NCBI GenBank assembly: GCA_021234155.1
Contig: JAJEKV010000001.1
Location: 37,372,826 to 37,436,825, forward strand
Direction: 5' to 3'
Source: Isoetes taiwanensis
Lineage: Eukaryota > Streptophyta > Lycopodiopsida > Isoetales > Isoetaceae
Length of the DNA stretch: 64,000 nt
The notes beneath the pieces were generated by a model. It searched no databases. It was not told where the DNA came from and saw only the letters and a list, made by a program, of their open reading frames with translations. This document shows positions 1-10,740 of the stretch, one piece after another; the stretch's first letter is position 1; every line of letters starts with the position of its first letter. Position numbers and translations under genes: made by a program.

Positions 1-623
1 TTTGTCACATACCTCCAGCAATTGTACAGTGTACTTGAATAAATCACAATGTACCAAAATCCATTTTTTAGCCCCAAATTGGGTATCTCTTTGCTGGCAG
101 TCACCAGAACCACACCTGCTGGCTTAGATGGCCAGTTGAAGTCTCTTTTGATAGCTTCATTCATAGCTTTGGGGGAATTAAAACGTGCTCTCAAGACACT
201 CTGAACATGCAAGTGATCTGCAGACGAGCCCCTCTCCAAGGCAACAACCCCTGCTATGCAGTTTCTGTCACAGAAAGAAGATAGAGCTTCATAGAAACTC
301 AAGGGCACATCTTGCCTTGACAGGCCTAATGCCACGGACACATCAATTGCACCCCAACTGAAGGACAAATTGGGCATGGCAGGGGGCTACTGGGTCTGTC
401 CAAGGCTAGAGCTACCGGGCATGGCACCAGCAGGGCGAGTTGGATTCATCTGAGCACTAGCAGGCATCGAACTAGCAAGGCCGTAAAGGGTTCGTGTCTG
501 CACTACCAGACATACCAGGGCCAACCGATAAGCAGGCGAGATGGGGGCCTGGCTTGCCACACCCCTCACCTTCCTAGCTGCCTTTCTCAAGAACATAACA
601 CAAAAACAAAAACTGAACAACAC
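1..623 (-). pseudogene. Rep-like (HUH endonuclease) fragment, possibly Replitron-type, runs off left edge
   Basis: On the minus strand one frame is open from about 386 to the window edge. It contains the motif ALERGSSADHLHVQSVL, where HLH flanked by hydrophobic residues resembles the metal-binding HUH motif of Rep-type single-strand endonucleases. The segment GLSRQDVPLSFYEALSSFC precedes it. The same frame continues upstream to 623 as a Pro/Ser/Ala/Met-rich leader, broken by one TAG at 384-386 (GQTQ-stop-PPAMPN). Eukaryotic Replitrons encode proteins of this kind with one catalytic tyrosine. That tyrosine would lie outside the window and is not seen. A GTATGT donor near position 14 may end an exon. 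The assignment rests on motif recognition only. A diverged host gene is the alternative. Confidence 0.42.
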
Positions 624-1944
624 AGAGCAAAGGAATGAGCAAGGCTAACCTGATAGAAACCACTGCTGATCCAAGCCAGGAATTTCCAACAAGCAGCAGC
701 AGCCCAGCTTCATGGCCATGCCGCCACCTGCAGCAACCAGAATTGGCAATCCCATGGCTGCCCAACATCTGCCCAGGGCGCACGCATGCACAGTGTTATC
801 CTGGGGGATGCACCTATTGTATAGGGGGTATGCCACCTGTGTGCAAGGGGTCTGCAAAAACCTCCTTGTATCTTAAAAACCCCCTTTCCAGCCACATACA
901 GTGCCAAAATCGCCCTAAAAACCCTAAAAAGCTACCCCTAGATATGAGTATGTACGGTTTAAGGGAAAAACAAACCCTTTCGGGTCACTCACATGGTTTG
1001 TACGGCTAAAAGTACGTGAACCCCCCTTGAGTGTTATCCAGAATTGGACCTTCAGCAGCAGACAAATACGGCTTATTTTCGAAAATAGAGTGCCAGCGTC
1101 AGCTTTCTACTCCTTCACATACGACTACAGCAGGAAACCTTTATAATTCTTGAGTTACAAATATACGGAGTTTGATCGGCACCACATTATTGGTTGGGTA
1201 TTGTGGTGAAATGAGGCTCTTGCCATATCTCGGAAACAATTAGGACAGGCCATTCCCTAAGGTGTGGAATGGTATTTGTTTGAAACTTTGAGTTGCCTGC
1301 CTGAAGGGCGTACCCTAGGAACGGCATTGAGGAAGCTAGAATGTATGTTTTTGTTATTTTTAAAGTTTAACCATTGGATTATAAACCATTACATTTTTAA
1401 GTATAACCAATAAATACATCAAAATGTACAAATACATGCACAAACCAATGGCCAAAGAAATAAAAAATATATTTGAAGAATCAGCGTGCCAAATTCGTAG
1501 TGCCAAATTCGCAGTACTTGCTGGAGAGTTCAGCCTTGCTCAAACCAAAACCATCATTCAATTAAATTGGGATTATGTCTATTCCAAAATCGCGCCGTAT
1601 AAGCCTACTATTTACCTTTGTATTGAATTAACCATACTTTTGCACTGAGTTCATTTTCAGCTTGGGAATATGCATTTTGTGTTGAAATTGAACGACATTC
1701 AAAAATACGATGCAAATCACCCATATTATGAGAGAATGTTGGCAATATAAAAAGTAGAAAATTGCATATTGTTTCATACCGTCATGGACGACTACGAAAT
1801 TTATAGAGTAAAATAAGAAGCCTTTTTTCAATAAATTACGTCAAGCACGTGGCTACAAAACAGAGGTTTTCGTAGTTGAAATCGCGCCTGACGCGATTTT
1901 GCTGGCATAAATATAGCATGATCAAACAACATAAACGCCAACAA
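624..1944. other. Non-coding or unrecognised stretch
   Basis: No recognisable gene is seen. Short open frames occur on both strands without family-like motifs. The part near 624-1020 may be the upstream region of the Rep-like fragment, since it is more G+C-rich than the AT-rich sequence after 1330. One copy of the GC palindrome described separately lies at about 1879-1900. Confidence 0.4.
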
Positions 1945-2166
1945 TTATTCCAATTCATCGTCAACAGGCTCTCCTGAGATCCTTTCGATCATGAACAAAC
2001 CATGCTCTGGATTCCATAGAAGATGGATTACAACATCGAAGGGATCAGGATGGAAGCAGACGGGATTCATAGCAACGACAGTCAGCCAGTCTTCAAGTTC
2101 TATGCCTAGCTGTCGGCACCTGCAGAGGTCCTCATGGTTCATCTTGCAGGTAATAGAATGTGCCAT
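1945..2166 (-). CDS. Small unrecognised ORF, possible terminal exon
   Basis: A 73-residue minus-strand frame has protein-like composition: four cysteines near its N-terminus (CKMNHEDLCRCRQ), an acidic segment, and the C-terminus SGEPVDDELE. It could be the last exon of the broken genes to its right. No family is recognised and the upstream junction is not resolved. It is followed by AT-rich, apparently non-coding DNA to 2393. Confidence 0.2.
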   Translation of the reverse strand: MAHSITCKMNHEDLCRCRQLGIELEDWLTVVAMNPVCFHPDPFDVVIHLLWNPEHGLFMIERISGEPVDDELE

Positions 2167-2393
2167 AATAAGAAGAAGCAGGCGGAGACCAAAGTCGATG
2201 GCTTGGCTATTTCATGCATATCTATTTATACACACCTAAATTATTGATGGTATATACATACAAATTATTGGACATATAGCAAACCATATATATAATAGAA
2301 TAATACAATACGTATATAGAACTAATAATGCTGCTACAGTTGTATTTCCTCTCTAATAATCAGACAAGATCAACGCCATAAAACATTGCACAC

Positions 2394-3131
2394 TTATTTT
2401 ACAATAACACAATATATATTCAAAAGCCTTTGTGTAAAGTATATTTCATATTCAAAACATTTATGGAAAGTATATTTCCGGTATACATATATATCAAAAT
2501 TTTCCCTTTCTAGAACAATTTTCTCAAGGTCCCTGTCAATTTCCCCTGTCCGATCAAGTTGCGGGTATAGTGTTTGTATCTCTTCGACCGATTTTCCTGG
2601 AGCTATTTCTTGCAAGACACTGACAAAACGAAGTAGAAAATCATATGTGCTAAATATATCAGGATGATAGGATGGCAGATTTAATGACTGTGACTGATTA
2701 AAGCAACACTTCAGGGCGTCATCATCAACTATGATCATGCCTTCCTTTTCCTTAACACCTAGAGCATCCATCATGGTGCGCAAGCATTTCACAAATATCT
2801 TTTTACCTATCGGATCTTTAGGGTTTGTGAATGAAGCACATTTGCTTTGATCCCAGATGGACGCCCAATCTCTATTTAGCTCAGGCAGTACTCTCAAAAC
2901 TTTCTGTATATTTCTATGTTCCATAGATGACCAAATTGCACAATGAAACAGACTGAAGGCCTAGTCTAACATCTCCTTCTGATAAGGGCGCGGGTAAACA
3001 TATTTGGTACGCGTTTCAAATGGTTTCTGCGCATACCATGACTTATCAAATGTTGTTTTAGGTAACGTTCTGCATAGCACACCATTCAAATCAAAGACTA
3101 GTATTTTTGGGGAAGCCGAATTATGTCTGTA
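2394..3131 (-). pseudogene. FCP1/NLI-interacting-factor-like phosphatase domain, broken by an in-frame TAG
   Basis: An exon appears to start after a TTACAG acceptor near 3131. It reads SPKILVFDLNGVLCR, resembling the catalytic DxDxT region of FCP1/SCP HAD phosphatases, although here the signature is DLNGV. It continues with YPRPYQKEMLD, a TAG stop at 2961-2963, then AFSLFHCAIWSS, RNIQKVL and WASIWDQSKC, and later MIIVDDDALK. These match the order of the FCP1 domain: phosphate-binding motif, Y-RP, IWSS, WDQSKC, then the acidic motif. Both sides of the stop are in the same frame. The family acts on phosphoproteins such as the RNA polymerase II CTD. Because the first aspartate motif is atypical and a stop interrupts it, this is probably a pseudogene. 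It may once have been a C-terminal exon of the gene to the right. Confidence 0.55.
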
Positions 3132-3243
3132 ACGCAAACAGATACGTACGAGATGCAAAGAAATGGAACAAGAAAACGCGCCAGGCGCGATTTTATAAAG
3201 AAGCATGTCAACAAATTCTAAAAATATGAAACCAAAGGAAACT

Positions 3244-4700
3244 CTAAATCGCGCCAAGCGCGATTTCTATATGCGTGTCATTAGTAAAATGCATGGATAT
3301 CATAAGAAAACGAGCATGGTCACAATAACTTTTTTCTTCATCAATCCCCGTGGTGTCTTCTTCTGTTTCTTCCGTATTTTGAATTGTCTCTGGTCTGCTA
3401 GAAGCATCAACCACATCAGTTGAGATCTGTATAGTTTGAACTATCCAATGGGCAAAATGCTTCAATGAGATAATGAGAAAGAGCCATAGAGAACCTGTTC
3501 TTGTTTAGCATCCCCTTATGTGACGTTAGGAGCTCATACTTAATGTGCTCCACTAGAACATGGTCCGCCTGGTTTTCTTCCTCTTCTTCCTCTTCAAATT
3601 CTAGTTGTTCCACGTCTACGACACCTTTCCCCTAATCCCCAATAGTTTGCTCAAGATAGAAGACATTTCGCATGAGGGGTTCATCTAGCTGATAGCACTG
3701 CCATGCAAGTTTTTCTCCTTCTGGTTTTCCCTTAAGTCTTTCATATTCCTTATCATCCATCATGGCTATCATAATGATTAACACATGAGAAATTTTACTT
3801 TCTGTGCTAAATTCACTGTCCATGTTTTCATCTATGAGGATTGCTTGCCGTACTTTAACGCATTCTAAGTCTTTTGCAGCAGATAGAGCATATGTGTAGG
3901 ACATATCGGAGGGGCATATTGTGACAATTGTGTAATGCATTTCTGTCGTGTAACTACTGCATGTATTATAGTCATCAAGCGACCATCTGGTGTCTCGGCT
4001 ATCAAGCACGAAGAGTGTGATATCATGGGATCCTTTACCCACATCTGGCATTGCACATTTAAAACCAGTGGACACTTGGTAAAAGAATGTGGATTCTTCA
4101 TCCGGGGTCTGCTTTACCAATGCGACTTTTCTTTTCAAGTCGGATGCCACTTTCGTGTGAATCCCTTTCAGGTTTGCAATATTTTTCAACTTCTGCTGTT
4201 TGACAAAATCTTTCGACCAAAAAAAATACTTCTTCAGATCGTCGTTGGAGACGTATTTTTGCATTAATCCTAGCTCCGACAATGACCACTCCCTGTAAGC
4301 CTTTGTAATTCCTCTCCAACTGCCTTCTTGAGCACTCTAATATTTTTCAGTTGGTTGCAGGCGTCTTCAAATGATTCTCTGTCCTTTGTTGCAAAACTTT
4401 TCTTGTAAAGGACTTCCTTTCTGATGCACCTGTCCATAACTGAGATCAGTTCTTCGTTGTCTAATCCCTGGGCTTTCCTCATCTCTGTGACATGGAGATC
4501 GAATATTGATGTATCGACAGGAGGAAATATGCCTTGTGAATCAGGCAACTTCTTCTCCACACAGGCATATTCCATTTCTCCCAGACCTGGTCAGAAGCAA
4601 AAATTATTTTGCAGGCACCCTTGGGTACAGTTGGGGCTTCGGAATCATCTCCCTTTTCATCTCTTTTTTTTTCTTTGACCTGGTGCTCTTACTCTTGTCC
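3244..4700 (-). pseudogene. Broken unknown protein-coding gene, 3' exons
   Basis: Long protein-like frames on the minus strand join with few disruptions. A Lys-rich start follows a TTACAG acceptor at about 4700. Next comes a helical segment (SFATKDRESFEDACNQLKN), one frame change near 4285, and the block QKYVSNDDLKKYFFWSKDF running to YLEQTIGD at 3638. An in-frame TAG at 3635-3637 is followed by an acidic run (EFEEEEEEENQADH) and a Ser/Thr/Glu-rich tail in a shifted frame. No family is recognised. It may form one transcription unit with the exons at 8.4-10.3 kb, with the intervening TEs in introns. It could be a pseudogene, or an active gene with consensus errors. Confidence 0.4.
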
Positions 4701-4702
4701 TG

Positions 4703-5090
4703 TAACACAAACCATTACATTACACGCATTAAAATTAAATTCCCCCTTAAACCCCCTTTTGTTTGGGTGCATATTCACACGGGGGGTGACTCCGGGCAAC
4801 GAGAGCTGTTGGATAGGCATATTCACTCCTTATTCCGTAATCTACACCGTACACAAAGTTCCTCGTTTGTGGGGTATGGATGTACAGAATTTGTTATACT
4901 GTATAAGAAACTTTATAAAATACTATAAGATTTCAGGCAATATACTATATGGTGTTGATTTTGTACGCGCAAAATATAATTATAAGGGCTCTCGCTGCCC
5001 TACGTCACCCCCGTGTGAATATGCACCCAAACAAAAGGGGGTTTAAGGGGGAATTTAATTTTAATGCGTGTAATGTAATGGTTTGTGTTA
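4703..5090. mobile_element. MITE-like element with 88-bp terminal inverted repeats
   Basis: The arms 4703-4790 and 5004-5090 are near-perfect reverse complements. Both begin TAACACAAACCATTACATTA, and they differ by one G in a G-run. They enclose about 213 bp of AT-rich, non-coding DNA. No transposase is present. A flanking TA could be the target duplication, but the flanks are too short to assign a superfamily. On the minus strand the outer end of the left arm reads TGTGTTACAG and sits exactly at the inferred splice acceptor of the exon ending near 4700. Confidence 0.8.
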
Positions 5091-5216
5091 TAGGTTAAAA
5101 AATTTTTTTTGCCCCTTCGGGGCAATGAAAATTGTGTATGAATGTTGTGTACATCACTATAGGTTGTTGTGCCTAAGACAGTGTGGCCTTGAGGACCGCT
5201 GCAAAAATTTCTATAA

Positions 5217-5577
5217 TCGCATCGATCCGAGACATCGGATCGCCATTCTAGAATGGGACGAGCATGCATGTCATGCATGCATGCGGGCGGGCGGCGCATG
5301 CCCGTTTTGGGTTGGGAGTTCGCTATTTCAGGCGCGTTTCTGCATCCACGTCTCATCGGCGCTTCCTCTTCTCTCAGCAGTACCTTATTCTCCTTGAATT
5401 GTTTCCAGGCAGGGGAGGGGCTTCTTCCTGCCTGGTTTAGCCAATTTGGCGTATCTTTCTTGCTATCCTTTACCGGCCTTTGGCCTCGTCCTTTGACCTC
5501 GTCCTTGATCCTAATTTGTAAGGAAGTTCTCTGGTAGTCGGGCGGTTTGTTGGTTTCTTGCGAGTCCCATTCTAGAA
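5217..5577 (-). mobile_element. Helentron-like non-autonomous element, copy a (361 bp)
   Basis: This shares both ends with copies b and c. The plus-strand left end is CGCATCGATCCGAGACATCG, containing the hairpin CGATCCGA-GACA-TCGGATCG. This is followed by ATTCTAGAATGGGAC. The right end is GTCCCATTCTAGAAT. On the minus strand the 5' terminus is therefore repeated, inverted, just inside a 3' hairpin. That asymmetric arrangement is described for Helentrons/HINEs. The interior differs from copies b and c after about 170 bp, as expected if the family captures unrelated filler. It joins copy b head to tail. Confidence 0.55.
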
Positions 5578-6264
5578 TCGCATCGATCCGAGACATCGGA
5601 TCGCCATTCTAGAATGGGACGAGCATGCATGTCATGCATGCATGCGGGCGGGCGGCGCATGCCCGTTTTGGGTTGGGAGTTCGCTATTTCAGGCGCGTTT
5701 CTGCATCCACGTCTCATCGGCGCTTCCTCTTTCTCGCCAGTACCTTATTCTCTTTGAACCCACCCTCCCCCTTCTTTGTTTATTATATTTTGTTCAAGTT
5801 CTGTTTATCATGTTTTTCCACCCATTTGGGTGATGCTTTTTCCACCCATTTGGGTGATGCTATTTCTCGGTATGTTTTTCGTTTGTTGTGTTAGTGATGT
5901 GCAGGTACAGGTTGGCGAGCGGCATCCGTTTCGACTTCTCCATGCGGGGGTTTTTGGGAGCGATTCTATGCCTTACGTTTGTCTAAGCCCCTTGCCGAAG
6001 GCTTATCACTAGGGTTTTTCCTCGAAAACCCGAAAGGGCGGGGTTTTTTAATCCCGGTGATAAGCTTTCGGCAGGTACATCAGCCACTCATCTATTAGCA
6101 TTGTATTTGTTTTGGGGTCCAAATGATATAATTGGATTTTCCCTTTATTTTTCGTGGGTAGTTCGCATGTGTGCGGCTACCCACTGTCCACCATTGTAGA
6201 AAATCTGCTGAGATGAATGAGAAGCCTATCTATCGGTTTGTTGGTTTCTTGCGAGTCCCATTCT
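5578..6264 (-). mobile_element. Helentron-like non-autonomous element, copy b
   Basis: The ends are the same as in copy a and the interior is nearly the same as copy c at 24784-25465. Two features stand out. One is a direct repeat of a CCACCCATTTGGGTGATGCT unit at about 5818-5862. The other is a long hairpin at 5993-6073 with arms TGCCGAAGGCTTATCAC and GTGATAAGCTTTCGGCA, holding smaller GGGTTTT/AAAACCC hairpins. No protein is encoded. The flanks share CTATAAT on both sides of the a+b tandem. Confidence 0.6.
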
Positions 6265-6573
6265 ATAATATATATTTGTAATAAGCAAGTAGGCCAAAAA
6301 ATTTATATCATTATGAGGGTCTCCACTTACAATATCCCTAGGTAGTAGAATTCCATATGCTAGACATGTTAGAACATGTGTTTAGGAAATGGAGCCATGA
6401 AGGATATCACGTTTGTTTAAGTCACTAGTCAAATCACAATGAGGCAAGATTGGCCCATCAAAAGTGCATCACCTCTTAGTAAGAAAGGCTGCAAAAAATG
6501 AAAGACTGATCATGGTTACCAGCAAATATAAAAAGTTCTTCAAGTCGTTATCTTACATATCAAATATGTAGCA

Positions 6574-7258
6574 TCAAATATTCCATGCTTGTAAGACACA
6601 TCTTTGTACACATCTTCTCAAATATCTATGTATATAGCAAAGCCAATAGTAAGGCCACTGGAAAAAATCACAAATATTAGTTGTTATTGAGCCACAAGCA
6701 TAACAAATATTAGTTGTTATATGTTGCCCATCTCTTTTGAATCCACTTTCATAGTATTCTTCAGCCTTTGAATGATCGTGCAGCACCTGGAAACAAGTAG
6801 AAAATTGAAGCACTCTTAAGAAACCTAGATAGATTATTAATGTTATATATGAACAAAATTCTGCTCAATACAATATACATTGTACTAAGGTTCAATATTA
6901 ACAAAATTCTGCTCACCTCGTACAAGTATCTTGCATAGTTTCTCAGCAGCAAAGGTTCTCCAGGATTTGTATCTAACATGGTTCTGAAATAGGCATGTGC
7001 ATTGCCTAGTCCAACTCCATGGTCAGAACCAAGATCTCCAGCCATGAACATTGGCACAACTTTCTCAGATTCATGCAAGGGCCTGCACCCTTTGGAGCTG
7101 CAGAGTAGAGTGTTGCCATCTGCATCCTTGCTTACACCCGAATAAACCTCGCCATCTTGGTCTTTGAAGCATCTGCTTTCCCATCTTCCAGAAACAGAGG
7201 CATCCCCCATTTGTCTTGTCTCTTTATGCTCTACATTTTTATGCCTCTTGCTCTGCAT
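6574..7258 (-). pseudogene. Partial TPR-like protein gene, two exons
   Basis: The first exon (about 7258-6917) ends with AYFRTMLDTNPGEPLLLRNY and then ARYLYE at a GTGAGC donor. The second starts at 6786 after a CCAG acceptor and continues VLHDHSKAEEYYESGF. Together they match the plant TPR-like family signature of NPGDPLLL-NYAKFL-EV followed by AEEYY. The usual further TPR repeats are missing after 6700, where the frame enters low-quality sequence. This is therefore a truncated gene or a captured fragment. An acidic/Gly-rich N-terminal part (DGEVYSGVSKDADGN) precedes the repeat. Confidence 0.5.
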
Positions 7259-7370
7259 TTGTGGATTTTCTTCTTATGTATCTGAGCTAGTCCCAAATAT
7301 CAACCTGGATATCCATTACGGATGGTGACAATCGTACAGCACATTTGAACCATAGGATTACAGACTAGCT

Positions 7371-7760
7371 TTATACCTTAAAAAACATAGCATACAATAA
7401 GATGGTAGATTTTCCAGTCTGTAAACTGTATTGCGGCCATTTTCGTCCCCAGTTTCTAGGACAGCTTTGAGTGCTCCATGCAAGACCTTCCAGAACACTG
7501 GAACCAATATGCTTACAGGCAAAATCATTCAGCATGTTCGTGTTATCGACTGCAGAAAAATTAGATCCTAGTTGAAGATTACCTAGGAAATCAGAGTCGG
7601 AGTAAGAGTCGATGCAGAAGGCAGCAAACATCTGGTTTGCAGATTGTTTGATAGCGTCCAGGTCTTGTTGTCCAGAAGGAGTCCATATCCAATAAGGCCT
7701 TATTGCTTGAATAACGGACCAGGCCACCGGACTCAACCAAGCTATAACCGCCGACAGAGC
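7371..7760 (-). CDS. Unrecognised open exon-like region
   Basis: A minus-strand frame of about 120 residues has protein-like composition (SPVAWSVIQAIRPYWIW, MLNDFACKHIGSS). It follows a CTACAG acceptor-like site near 7761. The preceding frame (FNDTICENFDELTDKLMVGF) also looks coding. No family is recognised. The region 7884-7900 holds a short CCCTAACCCTAA run. The stretch 7760-8240 has no other feature. Confidence 0.25.
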   Translation of the reverse strand, partial: ALSAVIAWLSPVAWSVIQAIRPYWIWTPSGQQDLDAIKQSANQMFAAFCIDSYSDSDFLGNLQLGSNFSAVDNTNMLNDFACKHIGSSVLEGLAWSTQSCPRNWGRKWPQYSLQTGKSTILLYAMFFKV

Positions 7761-8439
7761 TGTCTGTAGTGGAAGCCCACCATAAGCTTATCAGTCAGCT
7801 CGTCAAAGTTTTCGCAAATAGTATCATTAAATCGAGTCTGCAGAACCAAATTTCCCATATTTGTCACCAACAGAGTCTGCACACCCTAACCCTAACCTAA
7901 TTCCGGCTGTCTCGAATTTGAATTTCATGAGAAAAGGGCTTTCATTATAAGCCGTTGGATCTTTTTGGATTAAAAGAGGGCTTTCTTTGTAAGCCCTCTG
8001 ATCTTAACCATTGAGGAGCATGAAACAAAAATTGCACGAATTGCATGCAAAAACTTGGTGCACTCTAGATATACTGATTAGTATGCCTCGTGCAATACGC
8101 CCATGAAATCATATGAAAACCATGCCAAAAAGGGTATAAAATCACAAAAAAAACCCCCTATTATAATGCTACATATTCGTCTAATAAAGTGCCTTTCTAG
8201 CAACTTGAATTCAGCGCCAAAGCAGTCTCTTTTCAGAATAGGCAAATCGCGCCTGGCGCGATTTCACAATAAAATGGAAATCGCTGCCAGACGCGATTTG
8301 CCTACTCTGAAAAGAGACTATCTTGACTGGTAACAGTTTCTCTTCAGAGTAGGCAAATTGCGCCTGGCGCGATTTCAAAATGGAAGGCAATCGCGCCTGG
8401 CGCGATTTGACTAACCGGAAACTGGTTCACTGGTGCTAC

Positions 8440-9240
8440 TCAGTTAAACGTATCGAGTTTCTGATTAGGCAAATCGCCCCTGGCGCGATTTGCAAATACG
8501 AAAACAAAAAACGAGGGAAGAAAGTTACCTTTTGTACAAAAATCCATGTCGTTAAGAAGTGCACTGATTTCGGCTAGCTGGGCAGGCGTTGTTGAGCTGC
8601 TTAGGAACCGACAATTTCTGACCGAATACAGCGTATAGAACAGCTGATTTCCAGTATTCTGTGCCTTCCGAATCAGAACCTTCTGAGCGTCAATTGAATG
8701 CTTGCCATCTATTATCATGAAATGTACGTCCTGGTTGTCGATGAAGTCCTCCAGCTTGTTCCACATGAGTACCTTCCTTGTCTTCGTATCGTAAGGCACT
8801 ACATCTGCCGGCATTGGCACCTGCCCTGGATTTTCGATCATGCTGTTCACTATGTCTAAGGAGTGCTGCTTGTCGTACCTTTTGCTGACATAAATAGCTT
8901 TAGTGGACCTGAAAAGCCTATCGATGTGGACTGGATGGGGTGAAGTTAAGGCCCAGTGGATACTTGTCAGCATATTTTTTGAGCTTGCTCATCGCCTCCA
9001 ACTTCCTGGCCTTGTCATCATCACTTATAAGGCCTGCTGTGACTTCTATAGTGTCCCTGCCTCTAGAACTTGCATCTTCCTTATCCTTCAATGCCTACAG
9101 GTAGACACTGCCTGAGGGCCTCGTGCTGATGGCTCATCGTACAGTTGAAAGCCCTTCGCATATTCTTTTAGGCGTCAATGGCTCGCCAACTGTCCAGCCA
9201 AATTTGAACAGGGTGTCGGCAGTGTCGTCTAATCTTAGGG
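8440..9240 (-). pseudogene. Broken unknown gene, possibly ParB/sulfiredoxin-like domain
   Basis: The minus-strand frame 8973-8540 reads well: RSTKAIYVSKRYDKQHSLDI, then VHFMIIDGKHSIDAQKVL. The IIDGKHSIDAQ segment resembles the G-x-H/R-R-x-x-A motif of ParB-like nuclease folds, but only weakly. Upstream, a second frame (SDDDKARKLEAMSKLKKYAD and LFKFGWTVGEPLTPKR) joins after one or two frame changes near 8940 and 9100-9130. The exon is followed by GC palindromes at 8244-8491. It is probably one gene with the RG-rich exon at 10.3 kb. Confidence 0.35.
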
Positions 9241-9311
9241 CAGTCTCTTTAAAACAACTAGAACTGCATCAATTAATCTTCTTTAGGCTCTTCTTATTTT
9301 TTTGCCCCACT

Positions 9312-10332
9312 TCAACTAACACTGAACAACATGAATCGTCCTGTTCTTCGCATGTGATAACAATTTCCTGCTTCTTTATGATCAGTCTCTTTTACCCTAG
9401 ACATGAATATAATATCTGTCTTCCCACTAGTCTTGAAGATCTCGACATACCATTCTGACCCCTCTATAAGATCTTTTTCTGGACATGGAGGTTCTACCTG
9501 AGCCTTTATTATTCCAGATATATCTTCTAACGTCAACACATGTTGTAGGTCTATAACGGTAACGTCTTCATCTGTCCTTTGCTTTTTCTGGGCTGAAGAC
9601 ATTTGACTGAGTTTGGTTTTCCTTTTGATTGTCCTTTGTGTTCCTGCAGAATGACAGCACATGGATTAATGTTGAAATGCAAAAATATATGCTAACTTGC
9701 AACGTATGCAACAAAAACGCGCTTGACGCGCTTCGAAACTTGAGAGATTATAATCTTAGTCTAAATTGCGCCAGGAGCGTTTTGTTCGAAACAAAAGGAG
9801 TTTATCAATATAGAATCGAAAGATAAGAAACTAACATAATTCTTGGAATATATGCAACAAATACGCGCTTGACGCGCTTTAAAACTGACCTTAAAGATTT
9901 TAATCTTCATCTGAAAACACAATTAACTATAGAAAGCACAACTAACTACAGAAGACTGTTCACCTAACTATACAAGACTAAAAATAGCGGATACAAATTG
10001 AATGAAAACACAACATGAAGAAACGTCCAAGAATAAAATAAATATATCTCGTCATAGCATATATTTGCATACATTTTGGGACATATGAACTGAAGTATTA
10101 GAGGACATATGCTTCTTAGCGGATAATAACTCTACTATTAAAGAAAAACATCCTGAAAACCTAACAAAAGGAGGGAGACAGAAACAAAATATATAAGAAA
10201 AAACTGACTAATACCTGAGCCGCTAGCTGGATTAGTGCTTTCAGCTTGTTCAGCAAGATCCTGGGTTGCTTTAGCATGTCGCCCACCTCTACCTGCGCCT
10301 CGGCTGCGGCTGCCAGATCTTCCAAACGCCAT
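9312..10332 (-). CDS. Two 5' exons of an unknown RG-rich nuclear-type protein
   Basis: Exon 1 (10332 to about 10217) starts at ATG and encodes an RG/GR-rich N-terminus (FGRSGSRSRGAGRGGRHAKA). It ends at a G|GTATTA donor. Exon 2 begins at 9648 after TCTGCAG and continues in phase with a Lys/Arg-rich stretch (TQRTIKRKTKLSQ). It then reads VTVIDLQHVLTLEDISG and SEWYVEIFKTSGKTDIIFMS, with a possible donor at AGG|GTAAAA near 9396. RG-rich starts are common in nucleic-acid-binding proteins. The family is not recognised. Three variant GC palindromes lie in the intron. Confidence 0.4.
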
Positions 10333-10740
10333 AGAACTGCAAGTTTGGAAGATGGAAGATATGTTATGAGACTGGAGTTTTGGTTCAAATTTATATGTAT
10401 GGGTTGATAATTTAAACCATCAGATTAGAACCGTCAATTTAAATTTCCGTCATTTTAAAATTATACCGCCTAAATTAACTGCTTGTCCCGCTTTTCTTTT
10501 TATTGCAATTTCAAGAAAATAATTAATTCTTATTTTCAAGAAACGCATATGTGGCAAGCTACTTCCACCTAATCGACCATCTAATCTCCCAAGATCACCG
10601 ACCCGCTTCCGATAGCGTCTTGAGCGCCTTCAATCGACCATCTTCAACGTCCTCAATCGATCATGTCTGCTGAACTATGGTGAGTGTCATTCTATTCTGA
10701 ATATACACAGCTTCGTCATATTTTTTTTTTCATGCCAATT

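Noticed and set aside
384-3637. Stop-codon recoding (TAG as sense)
   Set aside because: The intact P4H gene in the same window uses TAG as its stop. Pseudogene decay or sequence error is simpler.
7884-7900. Telomere-like CCCTAACCCTAA run
   Set aside because: Only about two units. Too short for an interstitial telomere; such runs are common by chance.
8244-8491. CRISPR-like series of short palindromic repeats
   Set aside because: The repeats vary, spacing is irregular, and no cas genes exist. The surrounding DNA is plant nuclear with GT-AG introns.
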